Positions 10,420 to 19,603 of a DNA stretch of 64,000 bases are shown piece after piece (position 1 is the stretch's first letter; every line of letters starts with the position of its first letter). Made by a program: the position numbers and the translations under genes. The DNA is from Cereibacter sphaeroides. Lineage in GTDB: Bacteria; Pseudomonadota; Alphaproteobacteria; Rhodobacterales; Rhodobacteraceae. The notes beneath the pieces are model-generated. The model ran no database searches, had not been told where the DNA came from, and saw nothing but the letters and a program-made list of their open reading frames with translations. Location: NCBI GenBank assembly GCA_003243455.1, contig QFQS01000001.1:744001-808000 (forward strand), in the 5' to 3' direction.

Positions 10420-10949
10420 TGTGAGGCCGCCTTTTCCATGGCGGGACGGACCATGTCTTTGAGAATCGCCTGTGTCAGCGGCCCCGCGTATCGCAGCACG
10501 ACCTTGCCCTGACCGTCGATCACGAAGGTCTCGGGCACGCCATACAAACCCCAGTTCAACGCCATCCGCCCCGAAGCGTCAGCGCCTATCGCAGAAAAAG
10601 GATTGCCCAGTTCATTCAAAAAACTGAGCGCTTTGGCAGGGTCGTCTTTGTAGTTGATGCCGTTGATCTGAACGCCTTCGTCCGCAAGCTGCTTCAATAT
10701 CGGATGTTCGGCCCGGCATGGCGCACACCAACTGGCCCAGAAATTCACCAGCTTCACGCCTGGCACGCGAAGCGCGGCGTCGGTAACAATCGGCCCCTCG
10801 CCAAGGGGCACGACGACCACGGATGGCGCGACCTGCCCCACCAGAGCAGAGGGAAGGGCGTCGGGATTGTCCCTGTTCATGCCCACCCAGAACAGCGTGG
10901 CCAGCCCTGCGAACAGCAGCGGCGGCAGGATCAGCAAAGGTTTAGCCAT
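10416..10949 (-). CDS. ccmG: Cytochrome c biogenesis thiol:disulfide oxidoreductase CcmG/DsbE
   Basis: 177 residues: an N-terminal membrane anchor (about residues 4-23) and a periplasmic thioredoxin domain with the active site W-C75-A-P-C78 and the CcmG-typical YGVPETFVID loop. It reduces apocytochrome c cysteines before haem attachment. The start at 10949 lies inside the ccmD 3' end (8-nt overlap); an upstream in-frame ATG would add a non-homologous leader. It is part of ccmABCDG on the minus strand. Confidence 0.95.
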   Translation of the reverse strand: MAKPLLILPPLLFAGLATLFWVGMNRDNPDALPSALVGQVAPSVVVVPLGEGPIVTDAALRVPGVKLVNFWASWCAPCRAEHPILKQLADEGVQINGINYKDDPAKALSFLNELGNPFSAIGADASGRMALNWGLYGVPETFVIDGQGKVVLRYAGPLTQAILKDMVRPAMEKAASQ

Positions 10950-11103
10950 CCGTTTTCCTTTGTCTTGCCTCGACCGCCTCCAGCGCACGCCGCATGCGTG
11001 CATCGCGCCAAAGGCTAAACCCAACCAGCCCCATCAGAAGCAGGATCGCCGCCGCATAGGATCCAAGTACAACGGCCGCGTATTTCCCCAGAGCGATGCT
11101 CAT
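10942..11103 (-). CDS. ccmD: Haem exporter protein CcmD
   Basis: 53-residue single-span membrane protein (MSIALGKYAAVVLGSYAAAI, then a charged tail RRALEAVEARQRKTDG). CcmD is a small subunit that helps release holo-CcmE from the CcmABCD complex. Size, one transmembrane helix, charged C-terminus and position between ccmC and ccmG all fit. It overlaps ccmC by 4 nt and ccmG by 8 nt. Confidence 0.9.
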   Translation of the reverse strand: MSIALGKYAAVVLGSYAAAILLLMGLVGFSLWRDARMRRALEAVEARQRKTDG

Positions 11104-11828
11104 GCCATTCGCTCGCGCGCCAAAAGGGCTTGCAGGCGGCGCACCCTGATCTCGGTCCGCGTCCGCAGCAGCACCAGCGCCACGAACAGCGCGATGAACC
11201 CGGCGATGCAGATCACCAGCGGTATCCAATAGATGTCCGAGACATTCTCTCGCGCGTCAAGTGACAACGAAGCCCCCTGATGCAGCCCCTGCGACCAGAA
11301 GTTCACCGCATAGCGGCTTAGCAGCGCAAAGACCGACCCTACCAGACATAACACACTCGTTAGGTCTGCCGCAGTGTCCGGGTGCTCCACAGCCTCCCAC
11401 AGCGCGATGTAACCAAGATAGAAAAGCGCGAGGATCAGGAAGGACGTCAGCCTGGGGTCCCAGACCCACCAAGTTCCCCACATCGGCTGGCCCCAAAGCG
11501 CCCCGGTGATCAGCGCAATCACCGTCATCACCAGCCCCACCGGAGCCGCCGCCTTGGCGGCAAGGGCCGAGACGTGATGCCGCCGGATCAGCCAGACCAG
11601 CGATGCCACCAGCATCATCAGCCAGGCGTTGATCGCCATCATCGCGGCGGGGACATGCAGATAGATGATCTTGACGGTCGATCCGAAATTCTGCGCATCG
11701 GGCGTCAGGAAAAACCCCCAGAACAGTCCGACCGCAAGGCACAACGCGGATAGAGCCGCGACCCAGGGCAAAACCCGGCCCGAGGTTTCCATGAACTTCT
11801 TCGGATTGGCATATTCCCAAATCGACAT
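11100..11828 (-). CDS. ccmC: Haem-handling protein CcmC
   Basis: 242 residues with six membrane spans. The tryptophan-rich periplasmic motif WGTWWVWDPRLT (117-128) is the haem-handling signature, and His58 in IIYLHVPAA is in the position of a haem-ligand histidine. CcmC places haem on CcmE. It lies 52 bp after ccmB, the largest gap in the ccmABCDG series, with AGGTCAG before the ATG. Confidence 0.97.
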   Translation of the reverse strand: MSIWEYANPKKFMETSGRVLPWVAALSALCLAVGLFWGFFLTPDAQNFGSTVKIIYLHVPAAMMAINAWLMMLVASLVWLIRRHHVSALAAKAAAPVGLVMTVIALITGALWGQPMWGTWWVWDPRLTSFLILALFYLGYIALWEAVEHPDTAADLTSVLCLVGSVFALLSRYAVNFWSQGLHQGASLSLDARENVSDIYWIPLVICIAGFIALFVALVLLRTRTEIRVRRLQALLARERMA

Positions 11829-11880
11829 CGTGCTGACCTAGGCCCTTCGCTACCGGCGCTCAAGACTTAACATGGGCGGC

Positions 11881-12537
11881 TCACCGCAGATTGACGCGGA
11901 TTGCCGCAGCAGAGGCGAAGGGCAGCATCGCCGCCGCCCCGGCGGTAATCCCGGCCAGAAAAAGCAGGGACGTCGCCACCTCCTGCCCCGCCGCGCCCCG
12001 CCGGACGGCCTCGGCCCCAAAGATCAGCGTCGGCACATACAGTGGCAGGACCAGCAGCGACAGCAGCAACCCGCCGCGTTTCACCCCAACCACCAGCGCC
12101 GCGCCAAAGGTGCCGATCAGCGACAGCGCCGGCGTGCCGATAGCGAGCGACAGCACCAGCCATAGGTAGCCGCCCGGCGGCAGTTGCAGCAGCAGCGCCA
12201 TCAGCGGCGCGATCAGCGTCAGCGGCAGCCCCGTGACGAGCCAATGCGCCAGCGCCTTGATCGCGGCGACACCCTCCAGCGGGATCGGCGCGGTCGCCAG
12301 CAAGTCCAGCGAGCCATCCTCGAAATCGAGCGCAAACACCCGATCCAGCGACAGAAGGCAGGCGAGCAGCGCGCCCAGCCAAAGGATGCCCGGCGCAATG
12401 GGGGCCAGCACCCGCGCCTCTGGCCCGACGCCCAGCGGCACCAGCAGCGCCATCATCAGGAAAAAGGCGAGGCCAAGGCCAAAGCCACCCCCGGCGCGCG
12501 TCGCAAGCCGCAGGTCTCGCAACAGCAGGGCGATCAC
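11881..12537 (-). CDS. ccmB: Haem exporter permease CcmB
   Basis: 218-residue integral membrane protein with about six spans (for example FGLGLAFFLMMALLVPLGVG and GGLLLSLLVLPLYVPTLIFG). The pattern and the 4-nt overlap with ccmA identify CcmB, the permease partner of the CcmA ATPase in the complex that releases haem-loaded CcmE during cytochrome c maturation. Confidence 0.96.
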   Translation of the reverse strand: MIALLLRDLRLATRAGGGFGLGLAFFLMMALLVPLGVGPEARVLAPIAPGILWLGALLACLLSLDRVFALDFEDGSLDLLATAPIPLEGVAAIKALAHWLVTGLPLTLIAPLMALLLQLPPGGYLWLVLSLAIGTPALSLIGTFGAALVVGVKRGGLLLSLLVLPLYVPTLIFGAEAVRRGAAGQEVATSLLFLAGITAGAAAMLPFASAAAIRVNLR

Positions 12538-13148
12538 GCGAAGGCCTCGTCAAATCCCGCTTCGGCTGACCTGCGTGCGCGGTAGCCGCCCAGATCCAGC
12601 ACCGCGGCCGCCAGCCCGATATCCGCATGGGTCGCCACCAGCGCCGAGCCGCCCTGCGCCAGATGCGCCGACAACACCCCGGCAAAGCGTGTGACCGACT
12701 CCGCATCCAGCGACACGGTCGGTTCGTCCAGCAGCCAGACCTTGCGACCCGTCACCAAAAGGCGCGACAGGCCCAGCCGCCGTTTCTGACCGGCGGAAAG
12801 ATCGCGGGCGGGTCGGTCCGCCAGTGATTGCAGCGACATCGCCCGAAGCGCCGCACCAACATCGCCGCCGCCGTGGATCGCCGCCCAGAAGCCCAGATTC
12901 TCCTGCACCGTCAGCGCCGCTTTCAGACCGTCAGCGTGTCCCGCATAGGCCATTGCCTCAGGCGGCAGCGACACCTGACCCGACACCACCGGCTGCAATC
13001 CCGCCAGCGTCCGCAGCAGCGTTGTCTTGCCCGCGCCGTTCGGGCCACGCAGCATCAGCGCCCCGCCCGGCGGCAGGACAAAGGACAGCCCATCGAACAG
13101 GATTACCCCGCCGCGCGCGCAAGCCAAGTCGGTGACACGAAGCTCCAT
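12534..13148 (-). CDS. ccmA: Haem exporter ATP-binding protein CcmA
   Basis: 204-residue ABC ATPase. Walker A is GPNGAGKT (35-42), the signature is LSAGQ (117-121), Walker B is KVWLLDEP (136-143), and an H-loop is in VATHADIG. The short length is typical of CcmA. It drives the CcmABCD complex. It starts 38 bp after the Mth938-like gene and could continue the yajC-secDF transcript. Confidence 0.96.
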   Translation of the reverse strand: MELRVTDLACARGGVILFDGLSFVLPPGGALMLRGPNGAGKTTLLRTLAGLQPVVSGQVSLPPEAMAYAGHADGLKAALTVQENLGFWAAIHGGGDVGAALRAMSLQSLADRPARDLSAGQKRRLGLSRLLVTGRKVWLLDEPTVSLDAESVTRFAGVLSAHLAQGGSALVATHADIGLAAAVLDLGGYRARRSAEAGFDEAFA

Positions 13149-13186
13149 CCGCGACCCCTAGCGCAAAGCGCTGTCAGCGCAAAGGG

Positions 13187-13540
13187 TCAGACGGGGATCA
13201 GCGCAGCGGCAATGCGCCGCCCTTCGGACAGAAGCACATTGTAGGTGCGGCAGGCAGCGGGCGAACTCATCGGCTCGACACCCAGCCCTCCCGCCTCTAT
13301 GGCCTCACGAAAACCGGGCGGCAGGTGTGCGATCTCGGCCCCGGTGCCGACGAACAGCACGTCGATGCGGTCGGCCAACGCGAGCGGCGTTTCGGTATCG
13401 TCAAACCCGCCCCACCCCTGCGCCGACCATGGGGACACAAGCACCGGTCCGTGCAAGACCTTCCCGGCCACCCGGAAAAAGCCCGGCCCATAGCTGTCTA
13501 TCGGTTGCGCCTCGTCATAAGTGATCTCGGTCAGCCGCAT
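13187..13540 (-). CDS. Mth938-like domain protein (DUF498)
   Basis: 117 residues. The motifs YGPGFFRVAGKVLHGPVLVSP, VLFVGTGAEI and TYNVLLSEGRRIAAALIPV match the Mth938/NDUFAF3-like family. In alphaproteobacteria this gene commonly sits beside secF, as here (9 bp after secF). The mitochondrial relative NDUFAF3 is a complex I assembly factor; the bacterial role is not settled. Confidence 0.88.
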   Translation of the reverse strand: MRLTEITYDEAQPIDSYGPGFFRVAGKVLHGPVLVSPWSAQGWGGFDDTETPLALADRIDVLFVGTGAEIAHLPPGFREAIEAGGLGVEPMSSPAACRTYNVLLSEGRRIAAALIPV

Positions 13541-13549
13541 GGCCGCACC

Positions 13550-14515
13550 TCACGCGTCGATGTTGGCGAACTCGTTCGACTTCTTGGCCTTCTCGCTGCG
13601 GTCTAGCCCGATGAAAAGCACGATGTTCTTGGCGACGAAGACCGAGGAATAGGTGCCCAGCAGTACGCCCATGAAGATTGCAAAGCTGAAACCACGGATC
13701 ACGTCGCCGCCGAACACCAGCATGGAGCCAACCGCAAGCAGCGTGGTCAGCGAGGTCATCACAGTGCGGCTCAGCGTTTCGTTGACCGACAGGTTCATTA
13801 CGTCGCGCAGCGGCATCGTCTTGTATTTCACAAGGTTTTCCCGCAGCCGGTCGAACACCACGACCGTGTCGTTGATCGAATAGCCCAGGATCGTCAGCAG
13901 CGCCGCCACGATGGTCAGGTCGAACTTTATCTGGAACAGGGCGAAGATGCCGATGGTCACGAAGACGTCGTGCAGCAGGGCAAGCACGCCCCCCACGGCG
14001 AACTGCCATTCGAACCGCAGCCAGATATACAGAAGGATCCCGATGCTGGTCACAGCGACAGCCAGCGCGGAGGACCAGATCAACTCGCCCGAAACCTTTG
14101 GCCCCACCGATTCGACCGAGGAAAAGGTGATCGCTGGATCAACCGCCCGCAATGCGTTCTCGACTTCCTGGATCGTCTCGGGCGAAACCGCCTCGGTCTG
14201 CTCCAGCGCCGCTATACGGATCATGGCGACGTGCTGGTCGGGGCCAAAGCTCGGGTCGAAGACCTCGGTGATCGCGATATCGCCCAGTGGCAGCGGCTCC
14301 AGCGCCTGTCGATAGACCCCGACGTCGATCGCGGTGGTCGAATCGGTCCTGATCGTGGTGCCGCCCTTGAAGTCGATGCCGAAGTTCAGACCCATAACCC
14401 CCCAAAGGATGAAGGCCAGAACCATCAGCGCCATCGACCCGCCAAAGGTCAGCCACTGATAGCCGAAGAAGTCGAAGTTTGTCTTTTCGGGGACAAGCCG
14501 CAAGCGCCAGGCCAT
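13550..14515 (-). CDS. secF: Protein translocase subunit SecF
   Basis: 321 residues, six membrane spans. The typical N-terminal block is FGIDFKGGTTIR, followed by a periplasmic domain, and the membrane part includes LLHDVFVTIGIFAL and YSINDTVVVFDRLREN. SecDF uses the proton gradient to complete Sec export from the periplasmic side. AGGAGG lies 5 nt before the start. It is 9 bp after secD. Confidence 0.97.
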   Translation of the reverse strand: MAWRLRLVPEKTNFDFFGYQWLTFGGSMALMVLAFILWGVMGLNFGIDFKGGTTIRTDSTTAIDVGVYRQALEPLPLGDIAITEVFDPSFGPDQHVAMIRIAALEQTEAVSPETIQEVENALRAVDPAITFSSVESVGPKVSGELIWSSALAVAVTSIGILLYIWLRFEWQFAVGGVLALLHDVFVTIGIFALFQIKFDLTIVAALLTILGYSINDTVVVFDRLRENLVKYKTMPLRDVMNLSVNETLSRTVMTSLTTLLAVGSMLVFGGDVIRGFSFAIFMGVLLGTYSSVFVAKNIVLFIGLDRSEKAKKSNEFANIDA

Positions 14516-14524
14516 ATCCGCCTC

Positions 14525-16189
14525 CTATACCACGATGGTCTTGGGACGCTTCCAAGCGTACCACATCGACATCAGTTCCCGTGTGACAAGCAGCGCCGTG
14601 AACACCGAGGTGATGATCCCGAGCGTCAGGGTGACGGCAAAGCCGCGGACCGGACCAGAGCCGAAGTAGAACAGCACGGCAGAGGTGATCAGCGCGGTGA
14701 TGTTCGCATCGGTGATGGCCGACATAGCGCGGTCATAGCCGTATTCCATCGACCTGACCGGCGCCTTGTGAACGCGCAGTTCCTCTCGGATACGCTCGAA
14801 CACCAGCACGTTGGCGTCGACCGCCATGCCGATGGTCAGCACGATACCGGCGATGCCGGGCAGCGTCAGCGTGGCGCCAAGGATCGACAGACAGCCGAAC
14901 AACAGCACCATGTTGATCGCAAGGGCGAGGTTGGCGAAAAGCCCGAACAGACCGTAAGAGGCAAACATGAACAGCGACACCAGCACCATCGCGACAATCG
15001 CCGCGATGCGGCCCGCGTCGATGCTGTCCTGCCCCAGTTCCGGGCCGATGGTGCGTTCCTCAAGGAAATTCAGCCCGGCAGGCAGCGCACCTGCGCGCAG
15101 CAACACGGCCAGTTCGGTACTTTCCTCGACGGTGAAGTTGCCGGTGATGATGCCCGATCCGCCGGGAATGGCCGACTGGATCGTCGGGGCCGAGATCACC
15201 TCGTTGTCCAGAACGATGGCGAAGGGCTGACCGATGTTGGCGGCGGTATAGTCGCCAAAAGCCCGGGCCCCTGTCGGGTTGAAGCGGAAGTTGACCGCCG
15301 GGCGGCCGTTCTGGTCGAAGGCCGGCTGCGCATCGACAAGCTGCTCGCCCGAGACGACGGGCGTCTGCTCGATGACATAGAAGGCACCCGGCTCGTTCAT
15401 CGAGGGCAAGAGCACATTGCGGGCGCCTGGCTCGGCCTTGGGGTCCGTCGTGCGGCCGACGACCGGATTGAAGGTCAGACGGGCGGTGGTGCCGATAAGC
15501 GCCTTGAGTTCCGCGGCCGAACCGATACCCGGCACCTGGATCAGGATGCGGTCGGCGCCCTGCCGCTGGATCGTGGGTTCGCGTGTGCCGACCTCGTCGA
15601 TACGGCGGCGGATGATCTCAAGAGACTGCTGAACCGTGCGGTTGTCGGATGCGGCGCGTTCAGCCGCCGACAACTGGATCGTCAGGATATCGCCCTGCGC
15701 GGTCACTTCGATATCGGTCTGGCCAACCCCGGTCAGCGTGACCACCGGCTGCGCCAGCGCCCGAACGGCGGCAACCGCAGCGTCCATGTTTTCCGGCTTG
15801 CCGACCTTGACCTTCAGCACACCGGGTTCAGAGGGCTCTCGCCGCACGTTGCCCACGGTGTCGCGCTCGGTCCGCAACTTGTCGCGCACCTCGGGCCAGA
15901 AGCCGTCGATGCGGTCCTTGTAGACATCCGCAACCTTGACCTCGGCCAAGAGATGCGCACCGCCACGCAGGTCGAGACCCAGGTTCACAAGGGTTGTCGG
16001 CAACCAGCTTGGCCAGCCGTCGATTGCCGCCTGCTGCTCGGGCGTGGCAACACCCCCGGCGACCTGAACGGCTGCCAGCGCATCGTTATGTGCCTCGACC
16101 CGGTAGTAGAAGGCATTCGGCAGGGCAAAGATGAACCCGATAAGGCAGATGCCCCAGATCAGGATGCGCTTCCACAGCGGCGTTTGCAT
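14525..16189 (-). CDS. secD: Protein translocase subunit SecD
   Basis: 554 residues with one N-terminal span, a large periplasmic P1 region with DLRGGAHLLAEV and RRIDEVGTREPTIQRQGADR, and a C-terminal bundle containing TLPGIAGIVLTIGMAVDANV, whose Asp and Asn are conserved in RND-type proton relay. It is the partner of SecF and is 28 bp after yajC in the same operon. Confidence 0.98.
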   Translation of the reverse strand: MQTPLWKRILIWGICLIGFIFALPNAFYYRVEAHNDALAAVQVAGGVATPEQQAAIDGWPSWLPTTLVNLGLDLRGGAHLLAEVKVADVYKDRIDGFWPEVRDKLRTERDTVGNVRREPSEPGVLKVKVGKPENMDAAVAAVRALAQPVVTLTGVGQTDIEVTAQGDILTIQLSAAERAASDNRTVQQSLEIIRRRIDEVGTREPTIQRQGADRILIQVPGIGSAAELKALIGTTARLTFNPVVGRTTDPKAEPGARNVLLPSMNEPGAFYVIEQTPVVSGEQLVDAQPAFDQNGRPAVNFRFNPTGARAFGDYTAANIGQPFAIVLDNEVISAPTIQSAIPGGSGIITGNFTVEESTELAVLLRAGALPAGLNFLEERTIGPELGQDSIDAGRIAAIVAMVLVSLFMFASYGLFGLFANLALAINMVLLFGCLSILGATLTLPGIAGIVLTIGMAVDANVLVFERIREELRVHKAPVRSMEYGYDRAMSAITDANITALITSAVLFYFGSGPVRGFAVTLTLGIITSVFTALLVTRELMSMWYAWKRPKTIVV

Positions 16190-16217
16190 GCGTGTCGTCC
16201 GGCGTCAGGAAAGGGGA

Positions 16218-16541
16218 TCAGGCGGCGGGTTCGGTCTTCGACACGACCTGCTGCACCGTATTGCGCGGCATCCGCACCTTCACGTTCGGCGCAATCTCGA
16301 CCTCGAGCACGCCATCGTCGTTCACCTTGGTGACCTTGCCGATGATGCCGCCCTGGGTCAGAATCTCATCCCCGCGGCGAAGCTGCTCGACCATGACCTT
16401 GTGATCCTTCAACTTCTTTTGCTGCGGGCGGATCAGCAGGAAATACATGATCGCGAAGATAAGGATCAGCGGCACGAAGCTGGTGAACGCGCTGGCTGCG
16501 CCTCCGGGGGCGGCCTGTGCGAAAGCGGGGGTTACGAACAT
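16218..16541 (-). CDS. yajC: Preprotein translocase subunit YajC
   Basis: 107 residues with one membrane span (FVPLILIFAIMYFLLIRPQQ) followed by the YajC block KKLKDHKVMVEQLRRGDEIL. It is an accessory of SecDF. It is the first gene of the minus-strand yajC-secD-secF run. AAGGA precedes the start, and the palindrome TCGCCCGGGCGA (16560-16571) lies just upstream in the 180-bp region shared with the divergent protease gene. Confidence 0.97.
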   Translation of the reverse strand: MFVTPAFAQAAPGGAASAFTSFVPLILIFAIMYFLLIRPQQKKLKDHKVMVEQLRRGDEILTQGGIIGKVTKVNDDGVLEVEIAPNVKVRMPRNTVQQVVSKTEPAA

Positions 16542-16721
16542 TGGTCGTCCTTTTTATTGTCGCCCGGGCGAACCCCCCGGATTTTGCGGTGGCGCACCCT
16601 ATCCGCGAGGTCGCGCGATAGCAAGGCGGGGCTGGCGGCGGCGCAGATTGCGCTCGCCTCGGCCCGCTGCGCATGTAGACTTGTCTGCGCGCGTCTTCAA
16701 TTTGGCAAAAGGAAAAACCCC

Positions 16722-17396
16722 GTGAACAGGGCGGCGATATTTCAAGGCGTCCTTGCGCTGGCCCTTATGGCGGCCCCTGGCCTGTCAGAGGCGACGCAGC
16801 CCGGCGGCATGGCGGTGGGCCAGATCACCTATGGTGGCAACCGCGCGGGTGCTGCCATTTGCACCGGCACGCTGGTGTCCGACCGCGTCGTGCTGACCGC
16901 CGGGCATTGCCTGCGCACCGGCGGCAAGGCGGCGGCGATGGAGCCATCGGACGTGCATTTCGCCCCCGGTTGGCGCGATGGCAGCGCCCCCGCCTTTCGT
17001 AGCGGCGCCGAGGTGATCCTGTCCAACGGCAGCGGTCTATCGAACGATCTTGCGCTGCTGGTCCTGGACGAACCCGTGCCTCCCGAGATTGCGACGCCCC
17101 TTACCCTTGCCGCCGCGACACCTTCGGAAGGCACGCTGACCTTTGTCGGCTATAGCCGAGAAGAGCCGGATTCGCCTTCGATCCAGAACTGCACTTTGTT
17201 CGGCAAGGACAAGGGCGTGTTGGGCTTGGGGTGCGAGGCGGTCTCGGGCAATTCCGGCGCGCCGCTGCTGGAACAGACCGAGGCGGGTTGGCTGGTGGTC
17301 GGCGTCATGGTCGCACGGTCGCGCCAGCTTGGGCTAGTCGGATCCTATGGCGCAGTGCCGGGGCCGGATCTCGTGGCGCGCATCGCGCAGCCCTGA
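16722..17396 (+). CDS. Secreted trypsin-like serine protease
   Basis: GTG start with AAAAGGA about 8 nt upstream; product of 224 residues with a signal peptide of about 24. The catalytic triad of chymotrypsin-fold proteases is visible: His62 in VVLTAGHC, Asp109 in LSNDLALLVLD, and Ser178 in SGNSGAPLL. Probably periplasmic or secreted. It has only the protease domain, with no PDZ domain as in DegP. Substrate unknown. The frame is open upstream to 16131 but that part is antisense to yajC and secD. Confidence 0.9.
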   Translation: MNRAAIFQGVLALALMAAPGLSEATQPGGMAVGQITYGGNRAGAAICTGTLVSDRVVLTAGHCLRTGGKAAAMEPSDVHFAPGWRDGSAPAFRSGAEVILSNGSGLSNDLALLVLDEPVPPEIATPLTLAAATPSEGTLTFVGYSREEPDSPSIQNCTLFGKDKGVLGLGCEAVSGNSGAPLLEQTEAGWLVVGVMVARSRQLGLVGSYGAVPGPDLVARIAQP

Positions 17397-17481
17397 CCCG
17401 AATGGTTTTTGGCGCGGGGGTTTGAAAAGCGCACGCGGCTGAGGCATACGGGGCCACCGAATACGCCAAGGATAAAAAGCC

Positions 17482-18771
17482 ATGCACGACATCCGCGCCA
17501 TCCGCGACAATCCCGCAGCCTTCGACGCCGCTCTGGCGAGCCGGGGCCTGTCGGGCCTGTCGTCGGAACTTCTGGCCGTGGATGAGGCGCGCCGCGCCCG
17601 CATCCTTGCCGCCGAGACTGCTCAGGCCGAGCAGAACCGTGCCAGCAAAGAAGTAGGTGCAGCCAAGGCGCGCGGCGACGAGGCCGAGTTCGAACGTCTG
17701 CGCGCTTTGGTTGCGGAGAAAAAGGCCGAGATCGCCCGTCTGGGCGAGGAAGCGGCGGCAGAGGACGCACGACTGCGCGACATGCTGATGTCCATCCCGA
17801 ACAGCCCGCTGGCCGATGTGCCGGTGGGCGAAGATGAGGGCGGCAACATCGAGCTTCGCCGCTGGGGCACTCCGCGCAATTTCTCCTTCACGCCCAAAGA
17901 GCATTTCGACATCCCCGCCGCCAAACCGGGGCTGGATTTCGAGACCGCCGCAAAACTGTCCGGCAGCCGCTTCGTGGTGCTGAGGGGCGCGGTTATCCGT
18001 GTTCACCGTGCCTTGGCCCAGTTCATGCTGGACACGCATATCACGGAACATGGCCTGACCGAGACCTGGACCCCGGTTCTGGTCAAGGAAGACGCGATGT
18101 ATGGCACCAACCAGCTGCCAAAGTTCGCCGAGGACAGCTATCAGACCACCAACGGCTGGTGGCTGATCCCGACCTCGGAAGTGACCCTGACCAACACCGT
18201 CGCGGGCGACATTCTGGACGAGGCGCAGCTTCCCATCCGTATGACCGCCCATACCCAATGCTTCCGCTCCGAAGCGGGTTCGGCGGGCAAGGACACCTCC
18301 GGCATGCTGCGTCAGCACCAGTTCGAAAAGGTCGAGATGGTGTCGATCACCACCGCCGACACCTCGCTGGCCGAGCATGAGCGCATGACGAAATGCGCGG
18401 AAGCCATTCTGGAAAAGCTGGGCCTGCCCTATCGCACCATCGTGCTTTGCACCGGCGACATGGGGTTCGGCGCGCAAAAGACGCATGATCTGGAGGTCTG
18501 GCTGCCCGGTCAGAACACCTACCGCGAGATCAGCTCCGTCTCGGTCTGCGGCGACTTCCAGGCGCGCCGGATGAACGCGCGCTATCGCCCGGCGGGTGGT
18601 AAGCCCGAGTTTGTGCACACCCTGAACGGGTCAGGTCTGGCCGTGGGGCGCACGCTGATCGCGGTGCTGGAGAACGGCCAGCAGGAAGACGGCTCGGTCG
18701 ACCTGCCCACCGTTCTGCACCCCTATCTGGGCGGCAAGACGCGGATCGCGGCGGACGGAACGCTTGTCTGA
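17482..18771 (+). CDS. serS: Serine--tRNA ligase
   Basis: 429 residues. An N-terminal coiled-coil tRNA-binding arm (about 30-100, rich in Ala, Glu and Lys) is followed by the class II catalytic core with motif 2 (FRSEAGSAGKDTSGMLRQHQ) and motif 3 (SGLAVGRTLIAVLEN). It charges tRNA-Ser and, where present, tRNA-Sec. AAGGA is positioned before the ATG. It is followed by a stem-loop and a GTG-started membrane gene. Confidence 0.98.
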   Translation: MHDIRAIRDNPAAFDAALASRGLSGLSSELLAVDEARRARILAAETAQAEQNRASKEVGAAKARGDEAEFERLRALVAEKKAEIARLGEEAAAEDARLRDMLMSIPNSPLADVPVGEDEGGNIELRRWGTPRNFSFTPKEHFDIPAAKPGLDFETAAKLSGSRFVVLRGAVIRVHRALAQFMLDTHITEHGLTETWTPVLVKEDAMYGTNQLPKFAEDSYQTTNGWWLIPTSEVTLTNTVAGDILDEAQLPIRMTAHTQCFRSEAGSAGKDTSGMLRQHQFEKVEMVSITTADTSLAEHERMTKCAEAILEKLGLPYRTIVLCTGDMGFGAQKTHDLEVWLPGQNTYREISSVSVCGDFQARRMNARYRPAGGKPEFVHTLNGSGLAVGRTLIAVLENGQQEDGSVDLPTVLHPYLGGKTRIAADGTLV

Positions 18772-18784
18772 CCAATGCGTTATG

Positions 18785-18814
18785 CATCAGGCTCGGCCCC
18801 AGCCGACCCTGATG
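18785..18814 (+). other. Stem-loop between serS and the TspO-like gene
   Basis: CATCAGG-ct-CGGC-ccca-GCCG-ac-CCTGATG folds as a 7-bp stem, a 2x2 internal loop, a 4-bp stem and a 4-base loop. No T-run follows, so it is not a standard terminator. It begins 14 bp after the serS stop and ends 19 bp before the next GTG, where it could stabilise or partly separate the two messages. Confidence 0.45.
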
Positions 18815-18833
18815 TAGCGCGAAAGGAACTAGC

Positions 18834-19529
18834 GTGATCAAACCCCTGCTGGTGCTGCTGTTCGCGCTGACTTTCGCAATCTCGCCCTTCTTCACCCCGG
18901 ATTTCCGGGGTTATGATCCAAGCCAGTTCCCGATCGCGGACAGACCGTCGATCCTGCCTGCGGCCTATGCCTTTTCGATCTGGCTGCTGATCTATCTCTA
19001 CCTGATCGCCCACGCCGCCTATGGCCTGTGGAAACGGGCCGGAGATCCCGCTTGGGACAAGGTGCGCCTCGCTCTGATCGTGACGCTTGCCATCGGAACG
19101 GCGTGGCTGGCGGTGGCCGTTCAAAACCCGGTCTGGGCCAGCGTCCTGATCATCGCGATGCTGATCGGCGCGCTGATTGCCGTCTTTCAGGCGCCGCCGG
19201 AGCCTGATCGATGGCTGCTGCTTGCCCCCATTGCCATCCTTGCCGGATGGCTGACCGCCGCATCGGGTGTGTCTATCGGAGTTCTGCTGACGGGATTTGG
19301 CTGGTTGCAGGACACATCCGCCGCCGTCGTGATGCTCGTCGCCGTGCTGATCGTGGCAATGACCGTTCAGTTGCGCCTCACCCGTGCGCCGGAATACGGG
19401 CTGACCGTGATCTGGGCGCTGGTCGCGGTGATAGTCGCGAATGGCACGGCCAATCTTGCGGTCACGCTGCTGGCCGCGATCGGTATCGCGGCGATGGCCT
19501 GGGCCGCGTGGCGGGTCGGAAAAGGTTAG
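18834..19529 (+). CDS. TspO/MBR-like membrane protein
   Basis: GTG start with AAGGA seven nt upstream. 231 residues and about seven hydrophobic segments. The block ILPAAYAFSIWLLIYLYLIA resembles the P-x-x-(Y/F)-x-F-x-I-W-x-x-I-Y motif of TspO/MBR-related proteins, but the rest is divergent and longer than classical TspO (about 160 residues). The role is unknown; TspO relatives bind tetrapyrroles. It may be cotranscribed with serS (62-bp gap). Confidence 0.6.
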   Translation: MIKPLLVLLFALTFAISPFFTPDFRGYDPSQFPIADRPSILPAAYAFSIWLLIYLYLIAHAAYGLWKRAGDPAWDKVRLALIVTLAIGTAWLAVAVQNPVWASVLIIAMLIGALIAVFQAPPEPDRWLLLAPIAILAGWLTAASGVSIGVLLTGFGWLQDTSAAVVMLVAVLIVAMTVQLRLTRAPEYGLTVIWALVAVIVANGTANLAVTLLAAIGIAAMAWAAWRVGKG

Positions 19530-19603
19530 GGATAGGTTAGCGAAAACATAATATACAAGCTAAAACAACAGCTTGCGAAATCCCGTCACTGTGAAATCCG
19601 CGC

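Noticed and set aside
13970..16333. Long plus-strand frame opposite secD and secF
   Set aside because: Same reason; its composition is Arg/Gln/Gly-rich with no domain.
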